A DNA stretch of 64,000 nt from Halichoerus grypus (GCF_964656455.1 NC_135718.1:146426262-146490261); one strand, 5' to 3'; positions 23,011-34,054 are shown, counted from the stretch's first letter. The notes: generated from the letters alone by a model not told the origin. Numbers and translations are program-made.

Positions 23011-23363
23011 GGGCACCTGGGTGGCTCAGTTGGTTAAGCGACTGCCTTTGGCTTGGGTCATGATCCCAGGATCCTGGGAGGAGTCCCACATTGGGCTCCC
23101 CCTGCTCTGTCGGGAGCCTGCTTCTCCCTCTCCCTCTGCCTGCCACTCCCCCTGCTTGTGCTCTCTCTCTCTGTCAAATAAATAAATAAAATCTCACACC
23201 CTGGGAGTGGGAGAGGGAGAAGCAGGCTTCCCCCCCGAGCATGGAGCCCGATGCGGGGCTCGATCCCAGGACCCTGGGACCACGACCCGAGCCGAAGGCA
23301 GTCGCTTAACAACTGAGCCACTCGGGTGCCCCAATAAATAAAATCTTAAAAAAAAAAAAAAAA
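23011..23363 (+). mobile_element. CanSINE, sense, split by a second SINE in its tail
   Basis: Head 'gggcacctgggtggctcag', body to CT run and 'caaataaataaataaaatct' (23176-23194). The tail continues after the nested insertion as AATAAATAAAATCTTAAAA... (23333-23363). An imperfect TSD: ggaaacacgtt (23000-23010) versus gaaaacatgtt (23364-23374). Confidence 0.9.
23195..23332 (-). mobile_element. CanSINE, antisense, tail-less, nested in another SINE
   Basis: The head complement ends 'ctgagccactcgggtgcccc' at 23332. The left end stops inside the body (at 'gagtgggagagggagaag') and lacks the CT run and A-tail. A perfect 14-bp TSD (aataaataaaatct) flanks it at 23181-23194 and 23333-23346, all inside the host SINE tail. 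It faces the host SINE, giving an inverted pair. Confidence 0.9.
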
Positions 23364-23589
23364 GAAAACATGTTAGCTATTGCCTGGGGCTGGGGAGGGC
23401 AGGAGGGATGGGATTGGGGGTGACTGCATTGGGTAAGGGGTACAGAGTATGGGGTTTCTCTTGGGGGTGGTGAAATGTTCTGAAGTTATCTTTAGTGATA
23501 AGTGCATGACTGAATATACTGCAAACCACTGGGCTGTATACTTTATGTGAATTATATTTCAACTAAGATGTTTTTAACAATTAAATTAA

Positions 23590-24639
23590 AAATTAATGTC
23601 TTTAATCACGCTAGCCACATTTTTAAAAAATCGGGCGGGGGACTCTAAGCAAACGACAAATGAACTGGAACAGGCACTTTTGAGACGAAGGAGAAAAATA
23701 TGAGAAGAAACAGTGGTGGGCAACGAGCTGTGTCATGCCATGTGAATAACTGAATCTCAGTGGATACTAGTGAACTGTTTATGAATATGAAATATATGTG
23801 TTTGAAAAGGTGTCTTGAAACAGAAGGTATATATTATAAGAAAATTGTCTGAACTAAAAGTACTTAAAGACCTAGAAGTGGCAAAGCCCAACAGTTGAGG
23901 AAGAAGAGGAAGAAGTAAAAGTTTTCAGGAGTTCTCATCTTATTAGGGCAGAGTAAAGCTGGGGGAAAAAAGGTGTCTTGGGGACAAACGTGTGACTTAG
24001 CGGAGGGAACCATTGGTATGTTGTTTTCAAATAATGCAAGAAGCATATGTGTTTGATTCCTAACGTACGGAGCGTGAATCATGCATCAATAAAAGGGAAA
24101 GCAAATTAACAAGGAAAGTAGAGCGGAAAACAGAGTCAAGAGCTGTGTGATCAAACCAGCAAATGTAAGAAAAGAAATAACAACTTGAAATAATTTTTTA
24201 ACAGAGCTGGGTTTGTCTCATGTTTTCTCATGGTTACACAGGGATTAAGGGTTTTTGAAAAGAAAAACCACAGAAGTAAAATGCCCTGTCATCACATCCT
24301 ATCAGGTGATAAATAACACGCACACAACATCACTGGTGACATGGATTTTCATCACTTGGTTCAGGTAGCGTTGGCCAGGTTTCTGGCATAACTGTAAAGT
24401 GACCAATATTTTCTTTTCCCCATCTATTCTTTGGATGCCAGCCAGTAAGTCTCTGACCCCTGGTGGGGTGGGGATGGGGGTGTGGCGGTGCCCCACGAGG
24501 CTGGAATTAAGCTCCACCTGCTGGACCAGGGAGCATCTACATATATTTTGTTTTTGGAATTCTAGAATGAAGATTTATCTCTTCTCCTTCCTATAAAATA
24601 AATTTTAAAAAATCATAAACATGAAAGGAATAAAGTCAA
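23590..24639. other. Non-coding, AT-rich, unassigned
   Basis: No recognised gene. A run of G-tracts at 24465-24480 is short of a fourth GGG for a full quadruplex rule. Confidence 0.4.
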
Positions 24640-24859
24640 GTAGATCAGTCATTCCAATAAATGTGAAATAACTGAATTCCTATTAAAAAGCAGAGACTGT
24701 TCAATGGGGGGGAGGGGAACAAGACTAGACACATGGTATTTACTACAAACATATTTAAAAGAAAGTGAAGATATTAATTAATTAATTAAAGGCATAGGCA
24801 CCAAACAACTATTTTTTTTAAAAGCAGGAGCTAATATCAACAAAAATTTAAATTTAAAT

Positions 24860-25870
24860 GGATTAACAGGATAAACGGAAACATGTATTGAGACAAGGCA
24901 TAAGGCAAAATTTTGGAAAACAATATGACTCATAATGCTGTGTGCTTAAAGTAATTTTGGCACCTAAATACTTAAGGAAAAAACTATTAGAAATGTAAGG
25001 AGAACTTAAAATTTCAAATGTAGTGAGAGACTTCATTATACCTCTTTTATATTTAGATAGATCCAGGAGACCAAAAAAAAAAAAAAAAAAGGACAACCAT
25101 GAAATCTGTAGAAATTGTATCATAGATATATAATTATCCATAGTTATGCAGATAGTGGAAAACATAAAATAAACCATTAACTAGTCTGGCAAGAAGCACC
25201 TAAAATATATTTCATTTACAATAGTAACAAAAATTACAATACTTAGGAGATTTAGCAACAAAAGCACAAGACTGATATGGAGAAAATATAAAATCTTAAA
25301 ATAAAACAATATGGGAAAATACATAAGCATACCGTAATTTAATCTTAAAACTTAGTATCAAAAACAGTCAGTATTCCTGAAATCATTTCATAAATTTTTT
25401 TCCAATTAAAATCTCAATTAGTTTTTTTAATTGCATAAAGTGATCTTAAAACTTATGTAAAGGAAAAAAGTGACCGAGTACAGCCTAAGGAGGACAACTT
25501 GACTTACCAGATAACAAAACTTATGACAGGGCCACTGTGGTCAAACTAATAATCTATTTCTGTGAGATGAGGAAAATAGATCAGAACAAAATATAAAATC
25601 CAGAAATAGATTTCATCATATATGATAATCCATTTTATGACAATGGGAAAATGATGGATAATTTAATAATTAGTGCTGGCCCCACTATTTATCAATCTGG
25701 AAAAAAAAACTTTGCACATCGGTCTTAAGCCTTATACTAGAATAAAATTCAGATTGCTTAAATATTTAAATGCAAAAATAATAAATAGACAATTAAAATT
25801 TTGCTAACACTCTAGATGATTACATAAACAGTCTAGGGAAAGGAAAGACCTTCTTTTCTGTTGTTGTTGT
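24860..25870 (+). mobile_element. Very old L1 or HAL1-like ORF2 remnant, sense
   Basis: AT-rich sequence. The right part keeps L1 order: 'taaggaggacaacttgacttaccagataacaaaacttatgacagggccactgtggtcaaac', '...gaacaaaatataaaatccagaaatagatttc', '...aataattagtgctggccccactatttatc', '...gccttatactagaataaaattcagattgcttaaatatttaaatg'. This matches the L1 segment around 'gctacagtaaccaaaacag...aataaatggtgctggg...caagatggattaaagac'. No frame survives. Confidence 0.6.
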
Positions 25871-25944
25871 CTTCTTTTAAGGAAACACCTTTTTAACCAA
25901 GACTGAAAACCCTGGAGCTGTAAGGAAGAGATAAGCATACTTGC

Positions 25945-26160
25945 CCATATTTATTTATTCGACAGATTATTTACTGAGCGCAATCCAGTTCCCAGCATTC
26001 TCCTAGGCGCTACACACTCAAGACAAAGTCTCTGCTCTTATAGAGCTCTCATCTTGGGAGGGGAAAATAATAAACAAATAGATACATATACAGCAAACCA
26101 CGTGATGGAAAGTACCATGAAGAACAAAGCTGAGTGTGAGGATAGAGCGGCAGGGTTGTT
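25945..26160 (-). repeat. L2 3' end, antisense
   Basis: 'tttatttattcgacagattatttactgagcgcaatccagttcccagcattctcctaggcgctacacactcaagacaaagtctctgctcttatagagctctcatcttgggaggg' is a clear antisense L2 3' end. Confidence 0.8.
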
Positions 26161-26164
26161 CTTG

Positions 26165-26940
26165 CGTACAGGATGGTGTGAGAGACTTGGTGGCAGCCTC
26201 TCAGGTCTCGCTTCAAGAGAAAACCTTGCAGGGTAGTTGATACCATTAGCCGCTGCCGTACCTTCAGGGGCCCCGGCAGTATGCATGTCAAGGCCACTCG
26301 CTTCCCGGGCTCCTCCCAGCCCGTACCTGGGCGTGGGGTGGCTACAACAGCTGGGACCTTCCTGACCCGCGGAGGACCCTTCTCCTAGGCAATCCTTGTT
26401 CTTGGAGTCCCCCAAGGCCTGGCTAAGATGTTCTCGGAGCTGTATTGTTTTCTGGAGCTCTTCCAACCCCGTGTTCCATTCTTTCCTCTCTCCCACCACT
26501 GCTGTCCTACCTGCATTGCAGTCTGAAACCTATTTCTGCCTACCGCAGTTCTTCCTCCTGTGCATCTCTTATACTTCTACTTCCGTCTTGACCTTTGCTT
26601 CCCAGTGGTCCCAAAATGACACACATGGTCATAGAAGAACTCATTTTTAAAAATAAAATGCATGACCAGAGTCCAGAAAGAATTGAGGTAGAAAGCCAAG
26701 AGGATATCAGGTGGAAGAAACACCCAGAGAGAGAGGGAGCAGCAACTGCAAGTCTCTGAGGCAGAAACACAGTTGGCGTGTGGGATAGATTGGGTTATTG
26801 TCACCAGTTCCTCACCCTTTCTCTCCGTTATGTGACTTTGTGGTACTTACTAGTAAAATAGAGAATACATTCCCATCCATGGGCTTTGGGTTTGGCAGTA
26901 TGATTTGCTTGACCAACAGACTGTTAGAGGAGATAACTTG
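26165..26940. other. Non-coding, unassigned
   Basis: A minus-strand frame of 153 codons begins at 26499 and crosses the L2 to the left. No domain seen; treated as chance. Confidence 0.4.
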
Positions 26941-26949
26941 AGCAGAGGA

Positions 26950-26966
26950 TTTTTTTTTTTTTTTTT
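26950..26966 (-). repeat. T17 tract flanked by 8-bp direct repeats
   Basis: 'agcagagg' at 26941-26948 is repeated at 26967-26974, directly around 17 T. This looks like a TSD around a retroposon reduced to its A-tail. Confidence 0.6.
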
Positions 26967-27269
26967 AGCAGAGGCTTTAAATGTGCTCACAGGGGTCTGG
27001 CTGGGCCTCTTATGCTTGTGTGGTCACTGTAAAGGGAACATGCATGAGCAGCCACCGGTCCTAGAAATATTGAATATGCATGTAGCAGGTCCACATCCAA
27101 CCTGAAGCTTGGATCCAGCCTAGCCCAGGTGAGCTTGGCTTAACCTCTGAGTAAGAAAAATAAGTGTTTTACAAGCCCCTGAGATCTGGCGGTTGCCCAG
27201 TATACTAGCTTTTTGGTACATAAAAGTACCATTACTTAACTGATACCCGGTTAAGTAATGGCAAGGAGG

Positions 27270-27480
27270 TCCATGTGGCTGCCATGTGCTGAGCGGGGGA
27301 TGGTGGTAGGAGACAAGATAGAGATGTAGCAGAGAACCTAACCATTTAAGGCCTCATAGGCCAGAGTCTTTGACTCCCTTACTCCGAGTAAGATGGGAAG
27401 CCATTGGAAGTTTGAGCCAAGGGGTGATGGTATTACTGACATTATAGAAGAATCACCATGGAAATATATGGAAATGGCTT
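27270..27480 (-). repeat. Ancient LINE-type fragment (L2-like, antisense)
   Basis: 'ggcctcataggccagagtctttgactcccttactccgagtaagatgggaagccattggaagtttgagccaaggggtgatggta' belongs to a common mammalian repeat usually found after antisense L2 ends ('ccttgtaggcca...gatgggaagccattggagg'). Family name uncertain. Confidence 0.5.
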
Positions 27481-27531
27481 ATGGAAGAAGAAAGGATACT
27501 GTAAGTGAAGTCAGTAGGTGCCATATAAGTT

Positions 27532-27926
27532 TGCTAGGGCTGCTGTAAGAAGCATCACAAACTGGGTGGTTTAAACAGCATAATTTATTGTCCCACAGTG
27601 CTGAAAGCTAGAAGTCTAAATCAGGGTGTTGACCTCCTTCTGAAGGCTGTGAGGGAAAGATCTGCTCCAAGCCTCTCTCCTTGCACATTTTATCTCTCTT
27701 CTTCCTGAGTCTTCATATGGTCTTCCCTCTGTATGTGCCTGTGTCCAAATATCCTCTTTTTTAAAGACACCAGTCATGTTGGACTAGGGTCCACACCAAT
27801 GATCCCATTTTAATTTGATTACCTCCATAAAAATACTATCTCCAAATAAAGTCGTGCATGTTCTGAGGTACTGAGCTTAGGAATCCAATACGCTGTTTTT
27901 GGAGAGACACAATTCAACCCTTAACA
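27532..27926 (-). mobile_element. MaLR (MLT1-type) solitary LTR, antisense
   Basis: 'agtttgctagggctgctgtaag...cacaaactgggtggtttaaacagcataatttattgtcccacagtg', '...ggctgtgagggaaagatctgctcc', '...cttcatatggtcttccctctgtatgtg', '...gagacacaattcaacccttaaca' is the antisense MLT1 LTR nearly end to end. A 4/5 target duplication (ggtgc at 27527-27531, gctgc at 27927-27931) fits the 5-bp MaLR rule. Confidence 0.88.
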
Positions 27927-27931
27927 GCTGC

Positions 27932-28340
27932 ACGATAAATCTGGAGGGAAATTTGCAATTCAGAGAACAAACAGAATTAACATCCATATTATAAAAGGAG
28001 CTCTTATAAATTGACAGGAACAAGTCTGACAAACCAATTGAAAAATGGGCAGTAGACATGAAGAGGCAGCATACAGCACAGCAAATCCAAATGGCCACAA
28101 AGATTATAAACAAATGCTCAAGCTTGCTAGTAGTAAAGAAATTTAAAGTGACAATGAAAAATCACTTTCCACCTATCAGAGTGGCTAAAAGTAAGAATGC
28201 TGATGATATCTGCAATTGGCAGAGATACAGAGAAAAGAGTACCCCCATATACCAGTGGAAGAAACAAACTACTGCAGCCTTTTAGAAAAGCAATCAGGAA
28301 ACTTGTCCTAAAGTTGGAAAGGGTGAACAATTTCTGAAGA
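27932..28340 (+). mobile_element. Ancient L1-type 3' fragment, sense
   Basis: 'aaaaggagctcttataaattgacaggaac', 'caattgaaaaatgggcagtagacatgaag', '...aaatggccacaaag', 'acctatcagagtggctaaaag' follow the L1 ORF2 C-terminal order (tataaattaataagaaaaa...aaatgggcaaaggacatgaa...ggccaataaac...ccatcagattggcaaaaat). Confidence 0.65.
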
Positions 28341-28344
28341 GTTG

Positions 28345-29105
28345 GCATCAGGGGCTATGCAGACCCCATTACCCAGAAAAACAAGCATAACTGGTAAAAA
28401 TTATATTTTAAAATACCAACATTTTAGAGTCTCTAGAAATTGTCTTAAGCATATAGAGCAAACAAAGGAGCATTTGTTTAAGAAAATCTACTTAATTTTG
28501 GTAAGAAAAGCAAGAATCTATACCACTTAAGTGACATCTTGTTCCTTCTCTCCCTTGCCCCCAGCTCATTGTGATGGAAGTCCCATTTCAGGCAAGTGTG
28601 GTCAGGAGGATGAGGTTCTCTCTCCCTCAACCTCTCAGTCAAGGGTATGGTATCAACCCAGGAGTAGGCTGTGAGCATTTCACACTACCACCCACTACCC
28701 TCCCTATAGTCTATATTACAGAGGCTAAATTCTAGGCAAGCAAAACCAAGAAGTCAGAGGTTCCCTTCCTCCCCCAGCCTACACTCAAATGCTGAAGGCT
28801 CTGCCCTATATGCAGCAGGCTGAGAATAATTGAGGACTACCACCCCAGCTCACTTGTTGGGTATAGGTTCTACCAGGAGAGGCAAGCTGAGAAGACCAGT
28901 AGCTACCACCTCCGCCCAATGGCCTGTCTGTAAGGCAGGAGTCACTCTAAGAGAAGCAGGCTACTTACTGTTCCTGCCCCCGGCTCCAAAAAAGCGACCC
29001 AGAGATTTTGCCCAGAGAGACAGGTATGTCATAAAACAGAGAGCTCTGAAGCTCTCCACAGGGGAACCTGACTTTAAATTTGAACATCGTATGTGGACTT
29101 GTAAC
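28345..29105. other. Non-coding, unassigned
   Basis: No gene or clear repeat family recognised. Confidence 0.4.
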
Positions 29106-29109
29106 AAGT

Positions 29110-30083
29110 GAAGGTTGCTTTATTAATTGAAAAAACTTCCCACAAAGAAAAGCCTAGACCCAGATAGCTTTAATGGTGAATTCTACCAATTACTTAAAGA
29201 ATTCTTCACAAGCTCTTCCAAAAACTCAAAGAAGAGGGAACCTTTCCCAATTTATTCTATGAGCCTGTATTACCCTCATACCAAAAACAGTCAAAGACAT
29301 CACAAGACTAATTTATCTTAGGAATATAGATGCAAAATTCCTCAACAAAATACTAGCACATCAAATCTAACAACTTATAAAAAGGATTCATACACTATGA
29401 CAAAGTGGGATTTATCCCAGGAATGAAAGTTTAGCTAATATCCAAAAATTAATTAATATAATACCCCATACCAATAGAATAAAGGAGAAAAATCATGTGA
29501 TCATCTAAATAGACTTAGAGAAAGGCATTTGAAAATGTCCAACACACCTCTATGATTAAAAAAAAACCTCAACAAACTAGGAACAGAAGATAACTTTCTC
29601 AGCCTGATAAAGGGCACCTACTCACAGCTAACATCATACTTAATAGTGAAAGACTGAAAACTTTCTCCCTAAGTTCAAGCGCAACACAACAATGCCCATT
29701 CTCACCACTTTTATTCAATATTGTACTGGAGGTCCTGGCCAGTGCAATTAGACAAGAAAATAAAATAAAAGGCAACCAAACTGAAAAAGATGTAAATTTA
29801 TTTCTTTTCACAGATAATACGATGTTATACATAGAAAATCCTAAAGAATCAACATACACACACACACACACACAAAATTAGAGATAATAAGTGAATTCAG
29901 CAAAGTTTCAGTATACAAGATTGACCCACAAAAATAATTTGTATGTCTATACACTAGTAATGAGCAATCCAAAAAAAATTTTAAGAAAATAATCCCACCT
30001 TCCACTTTGGAAACAGTTTAGCAATTCCTGAAACAATTAACATACAGTTACCATATAACCCAGCGATGCCACTCCCCGGTATA
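29110..30083 (+). mobile_element. Fossil L1 ORF2 reverse-transcriptase segment, sense
   Basis: Order of the L1 RT: 'gcctagacccagatagctttaatggtgaattctaccaa' (PDSFNGEFYQ), 'gggatttatcccaggaatg' (GFIPGM), 'ttattcaatattgtactggaggtcctggcc' ([10 protein letters not shown]). At 29807-29818 it reads F-T-D-N where active L1s have F-A-D-D, so a catalytic Asp is lost. Stops and frameshifts occur throughout. Near 29985-30000 it jumps to L1 3'-terminal sequence, so an internal deletion happened. It continues at 30559-31045 across a later LTR. Confidence 0.85.
29856..29874. repeat. (AC)n microsatellite
   Basis: Short AC run inside the L1 fossil, which breaks the RT frame. Confidence 0.85.
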
Positions 30084-30558
30084 TGTGATGGTTAATGTTA
30101 TGTGTCAACTTGACAGGGCTATGGTATGCCCAGATGGCCACTTAAACATTATTTCTGGGTATTTCCAGAAAGGGTGTTTCCAGAAGAGATTGGCATTTGA
30201 ACTGGTGGACGGAGTGAAGCAGAGGGTCCTCCCCAAAGCAGGTGGGTATCACTCAATTCATTGAGGCCCTGAATAGAATGAAAAAGCCAAAGAAGGCTGA
30301 ATTTGCTCTCTGCCTGAGTGCTTGAGCTGGAGCATCATTCTGCCCTTGGTGCTCTTGGTTGTCAGGCCTTCAGACTGGAATCTATACCATCAGGCTCTTA
30401 GGTCTTAATCTGCCACTGGCTTTACTGGGACTCCAGCTGGGTGCAGAAAGCAGATCATGGGACTTCTCAGGCTCCATTGTTACATGAGCCAATACCTTCA
30501 AATAAACCTCTTCATTTATATATTGATTCTGTTTCTTTGGAGAAGCTTGACTAATACA
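30084..30558 (+). mobile_element. Solitary LTR, ERVL/MaLR-like, with 5-bp TSD
   Basis: The element starts 'tgtgatggttaatgttatgtgtcaacttgac' and ends '...ttctttggagaagcttgactaataca', giving TG...CA termini. It is flanked by perfect 'gtata' at 30079-30083 and 30559-30563. Near its end 'caataccttcaaataaacctcttc' includes an AATAAA polyadenylation signal. I know this as a mammalian LTR type but cannot name the subfamily. It splits the older L1. Confidence 0.88.
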
Positions 30559-31045
30559 GTATATACTCAAAAGAATTGAAAAGAGACTCAAACCAATACA
30601 GGTACACCATGTTCAAAATAGTACTATTCACAGTAACCAAAAGGTGGAAAGAGTCCAAAGAACAACGGTTCTTGGATGGATGGACAAACAAAATGTGGTA
30701 GAGCCATATAGTTGAAAATATTCAGCCATGGAAAGGAATAAGGTACTGATACCTGCTACACCATGGAGGAGCCTTGAAAACATTATGCTAAGCAAAAGAA
30801 GCCAATCGTAACAGACCACATATTGCAGAATTCCATTTCTCTAAAATGCTCAGGATAGGTAAATCTATAGCGACAGAAAGTAGATTAGTGGTTGCCTAAA
30901 GATGGAGGGTTGGGGAGAAGTGAAAAGTGACCACTATTGGGTATGGAGTTTCTTGGCAAGGTGATAAAAATGTTCTGAAATGGGTTGTGATGATTGCACA
31001 ACTCTGTAAATATTCTAAAAACTGTTGAATTGATTTCCTCAGAAA
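30559..31045 (+). mobile_element. Ancient L1 3' end, sense (continuation after LTR)
   Basis: 'tatatactcaaaagaattgaaaagagactc', '...aaaatagtactattcacagtaaccaaaaggtgg', '...aaaatattcagccatgg', '...aacattatgctaagcaaaagaagcc', '...gttgtgatgattgcacaactctgtaaatattc'. This is the terminal ORF2 and 3' UTR of the L1 beginning at 29110. Confidence 0.88.
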
Positions 31046-31388
31046 TACAATTCCCAGGACATAAGAATACACACCCGGGGATTTTTATTGCATCGTTGTT
31101 CACACCAACACCATATCAATTACAATTAGAATTACAATTAAGGTCATGAAAACAAAGCAACTGTCCATCTATAGGGGGATGTTTGCATTAGTATAATACG
31201 TTCATGCCATGAGATGTGATGCAGCCATTACAAAGCATGAATTCATTCCCTAACAATGGCCTTGAAAGGATTTCCATTAGTTTTTATGAGTGAGCAAGAC
31301 AAATTGAATAACTGTGTCTATAATGTGATCACATTTTTGTAAAATAAGCAATGACCAAAAAACCTGCTCCCCATGCATTTATTTGTGT

Positions 31389-31414
31389 ACACACACACAC
31401 ACACACACACACAC
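31389..31414. repeat. (AC)13 microsatellite
   Basis: Perfect AC run; likely polymorphic. Confidence 0.95.
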
Positions 31415-31619
31415 TGTACTTGATCATCTGAGCATAAGCAGAAGTGTGGAAGAATGCCCCAGGAGTGGGTGGGTCATTGGAGCTATGGAAGAAAATGATA
31501 TTGCTTGGGTTCCCCAATCAGATACTGAAATCAATGACATGTCTGACATCTGAGCTGAAGGACAGAAAATTTTAAAGCTACTAAAACATGAGATCTCTAT
31601 AATTGACATGTATGTTCCA

Positions 31620-31805
31620 CAGGATCCAGTCTCTGCCATTTTCTAGCTGTACTGTCTTGAGCACATTACTTCACCCCTCTGTGCCTCAGCTTCCTACGTT
31701 AAAAGGGAGATAATAAGGTACCTACTTCAGAGAGTGGGTGTGAGGACTGAAGATGTTAGTGTGTATTAAACACACACATCTTGTTGTTTGCTATTTATTA
31801 TTATC
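31620..31805 (+). repeat. MIR SINE, sense
   Basis: 'gtctctgccattttctagctgtactgtcttgagcacattacttcacccctctgtgcctcagcttcctacgttaaaagggagataataaggtacctacttcagagagtgggtgtgaggactgaagatg...tgctatttattatta' is close to full MIR. Confidence 0.9.
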
Positions 31806-31809
31806 TGTA

Positions 31810-32780
31810 TGACTTGTTGTTCGCTGCAAATTTTGTACGAAAACACAGCCTGTTCTTGTTCAGGAAGTACAAAGGTGGTTGTTTTTCTTCTTGTTGGCTT
31901 TTTCTTCCTCTTCTCCCCACCTTCTTCCCGTAATGGAAGGACGTGTGCTCCTGGTCTCCTCTGTGGTCTCTGAAGTCATGGCAACACTGAACAGAGAAAT
32001 AGGCCAAGTGTCAGGCAAGGCCAGTGATAATATAAATGGACTTAGCAGATTAGAAATATGGACAGCACCTAATGAAATGAGATTCATCTTGGGAGGAAAA
32101 TGCAAATGACTTTATCTAAGAAGAAATAGTCCAATGCATATTCAGCCTGGAAGGGAAGAAGAGTGTCTCTCAGGGAGATAGACATAAGGGGCAGGAGAGG
32201 AAAGAACTCTGACAGGAATATGGCAGCATCCCTGCTCTGCACATCATGACCCCAGGGAAAGGAGATATTCCTCGTAAATATCTCCTCATCCTATGGACTG
32301 TTTATTTTGCTTCATTTGGATTTTCCAATTCTAACAGAGGCCAGGGGTCAAGTGGTTGATGTCATTTATTCACCAAAAATATTTTTGTCAGTTGCGTTAG
32401 TCATTCTTTTGGCAGCTTTAACAACCAAATTAGAGCCATCGCACATAGTCTGAACCGCTGCTGGACACTGTGCCCTCATGACAAGCACAAATACAGGGAC
32501 AGATCTCAGCAGCACTGCATAGACACAGCCTTGGGCTCCAAAAGCTAACGCCCAAAAATACACTCGGCACAGAGCTGGTGCTGGTGCTGCGAGGCAAGCG
32601 CTCTGGCTGCGCCTCCCAATCGAGTGTAGCTGGAGCCTGCCACTCTTCTCCTGGTGGGTACGTCATCTCAGGAGGCTTTGTGTCTGTAGACAGGAGAAAT
32701 GGACTGCTCTTAAGCACTAAGTATGAAGCGGTAGTGTGCAGCTGACTGATTAAGCTGGGAGAGAACCCACTCATCATCCA
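31810..32780. other. Non-coding, unassigned
   Basis: Contains a 131-codon minus-strand frame (32430-32825) with no recognised domain. No repeat recognised. Confidence 0.4.
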
Positions 32781-32784
32781 TTCA

Positions 32785-33400
32785 GCAAATGCTTCTTTAG
32801 TTCTCTCCCAAAGCAGCAGACACAATGGGGGTCACAGAGAAGAGCCAGGCATGGGTCCTTGTCTTGATGAGTTTACATGCTGTCAGGAGAGACAGACTGG
32901 GATGTAAATAAATGCAGGACTAAATCAGATATAATGAGGAGAGAAAAGCTGAAGAAATTACTTCCAGCTCAGAAAGATCTGAGAGCCTAGTGAAAGAAGA
33001 GGGTCTTTCTCAAGGCCTGGAAGGACAGGTAGGAATTCAGTAAGTGAACATGTTGGGGAAGCAGGGAAACAGAGATGCCCACATTCCAGGTTGAGGAATA
33101 GTGGGAATGAAGGCTGGGGGAAGAAGGGGGCTCGCCTGGGGAGTGGGGAGTTGAGCTGGAGTGATGGGTCTGGGAGCGGAGAGAGAAATCCCAGAAAGGA
33201 AGACATTCTGATCATACAGGGCCTTGCCTACCTAGTTAAGGAATTTGGACTTTGCTTTGCAGGCAAAAGAGAACCAATGAAAGTTTCTGGTCAGGGGAGT
33301 GACATACTTGTTGCTGTGCATGAGATAGATTCCTCTAGAAGCAACGTGCAGTAGAACAGATTAGTAGAAGTGGCAGTGAGGAGAACAAGGAGGAAATTGC
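32785..33400 (-). repeat. Ancient L2-like LINE region, antisense
   Basis: 'tcattcagcaaatgcttc' style start, 'cacagagaagagccaggcatgggtccttgtcttgatgagtttacatgctgtcaggagagacagac', then 'tacagggccttgcctacctagttaaggaatttggactttgc' and 'gggagtgacatacttg'. The same order as the 27270 and 37080 copies. Confidence 0.5.
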
Positions 33401-33549
33401 ACACTCCCCACATTATATTGACTAAGGTCTCAGCCAGGGCTGGGGCAGTGGGGATAGAGGGTAGGGACTGTGTGAGAAGCACATCAACCCTGTGTGGGCT
33501 GGGAGCTCGGGGGGATGACAGCCTCTCACAAGGTTCAGAATGGATCAGT

Positions 33550-33660
33550 ATCTGTCTCGGCCTCTAACTATGACAACTTGGACAAGTCCCTTAGCCTTCT
33601 CTGCATTGGTTTTTTTCCTCTGTGAATTGGGGACTATAACTCTGGCCTCTGATACAATCG
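33550..33660 (+). repeat. MIR SINE, sense
   Basis: 'ctaactatgacaacttggacaagtcccttagccttctctgcattggtttttttcctctgtgaattggggactataac' is the MIR core. Confidence 0.75.
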
Positions 33661-34054
33661 GCAGAAACTGAAAAATAAGATGCATTCAACCTCATGAAGT
33701 GTTTACAGCTCACTGGAGTAAAGGTGCCCTAAATCTACAACAATCTTAGCAGCCCCAAAGAAAGCCAATTGTTTTAAAGCAATAGGATTAATGGGTGGTA
33801 CTTTTCAGTCCTTACAACCTTCTTATTGTTGAGCTGCCTCAATTTCCTTTTTAAAGAAACTTTTCCTTCTCAAGGTTGAAAAGAAAAAGATCTGAAGGTC
33901 ATCATAAACTAAAGTGAACATCAAGGCAAGAATGTTTCTATAACTAAGGACATCATCAACACACCTTGGAAATCACAGGATCTGTCAATAAGGGGTTTCA
34001 TTGTCAAAATCTGCTGATTTCTTTAATGGTCCCAGATTCTTGATTCACTAAAAT

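Larger units (their letters stand above)
21405..23585 (+). mobile_element. Ancient L1 (L1M-type) 3' end, sense, interrupted by five SINEs
   Basis: L1 order resumes after each insertion: 'gacctaagtaagagtgacaattataaaactcctagaagaaaacat', 'cttcatgaccttgggtgaagcaatggcttcttaggtcacc', [SINE pair], 'gtgcttcaaagtacaccatgaggaaagtgaaaag', '...ggcaaagga' [SINE] 'tctgagtagacacttctccaaagaaaatatacaaatggcc', '...ttaccatatgacccagtgattccactcttagg', '...aaatgaaagaagccagccacaaaag', [nested SINE pair], G-rich 3' UTR at 23386-23420, end '...ctgtatactttatgtgaattatatttcaactaagatg'. Frames are broken throughout. Confidence 0.9.

Noticed and set aside
24462..24486. G-rich stretch as a full quadruplex
   Set aside because: Only three runs of three or more G within the usual loop limit; a fourth run has only GG.
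26038..26499. 153-codon minus-strand open frame
   Set aside because: Its 3' half is the antisense of an L2 end; no protein family recognised.
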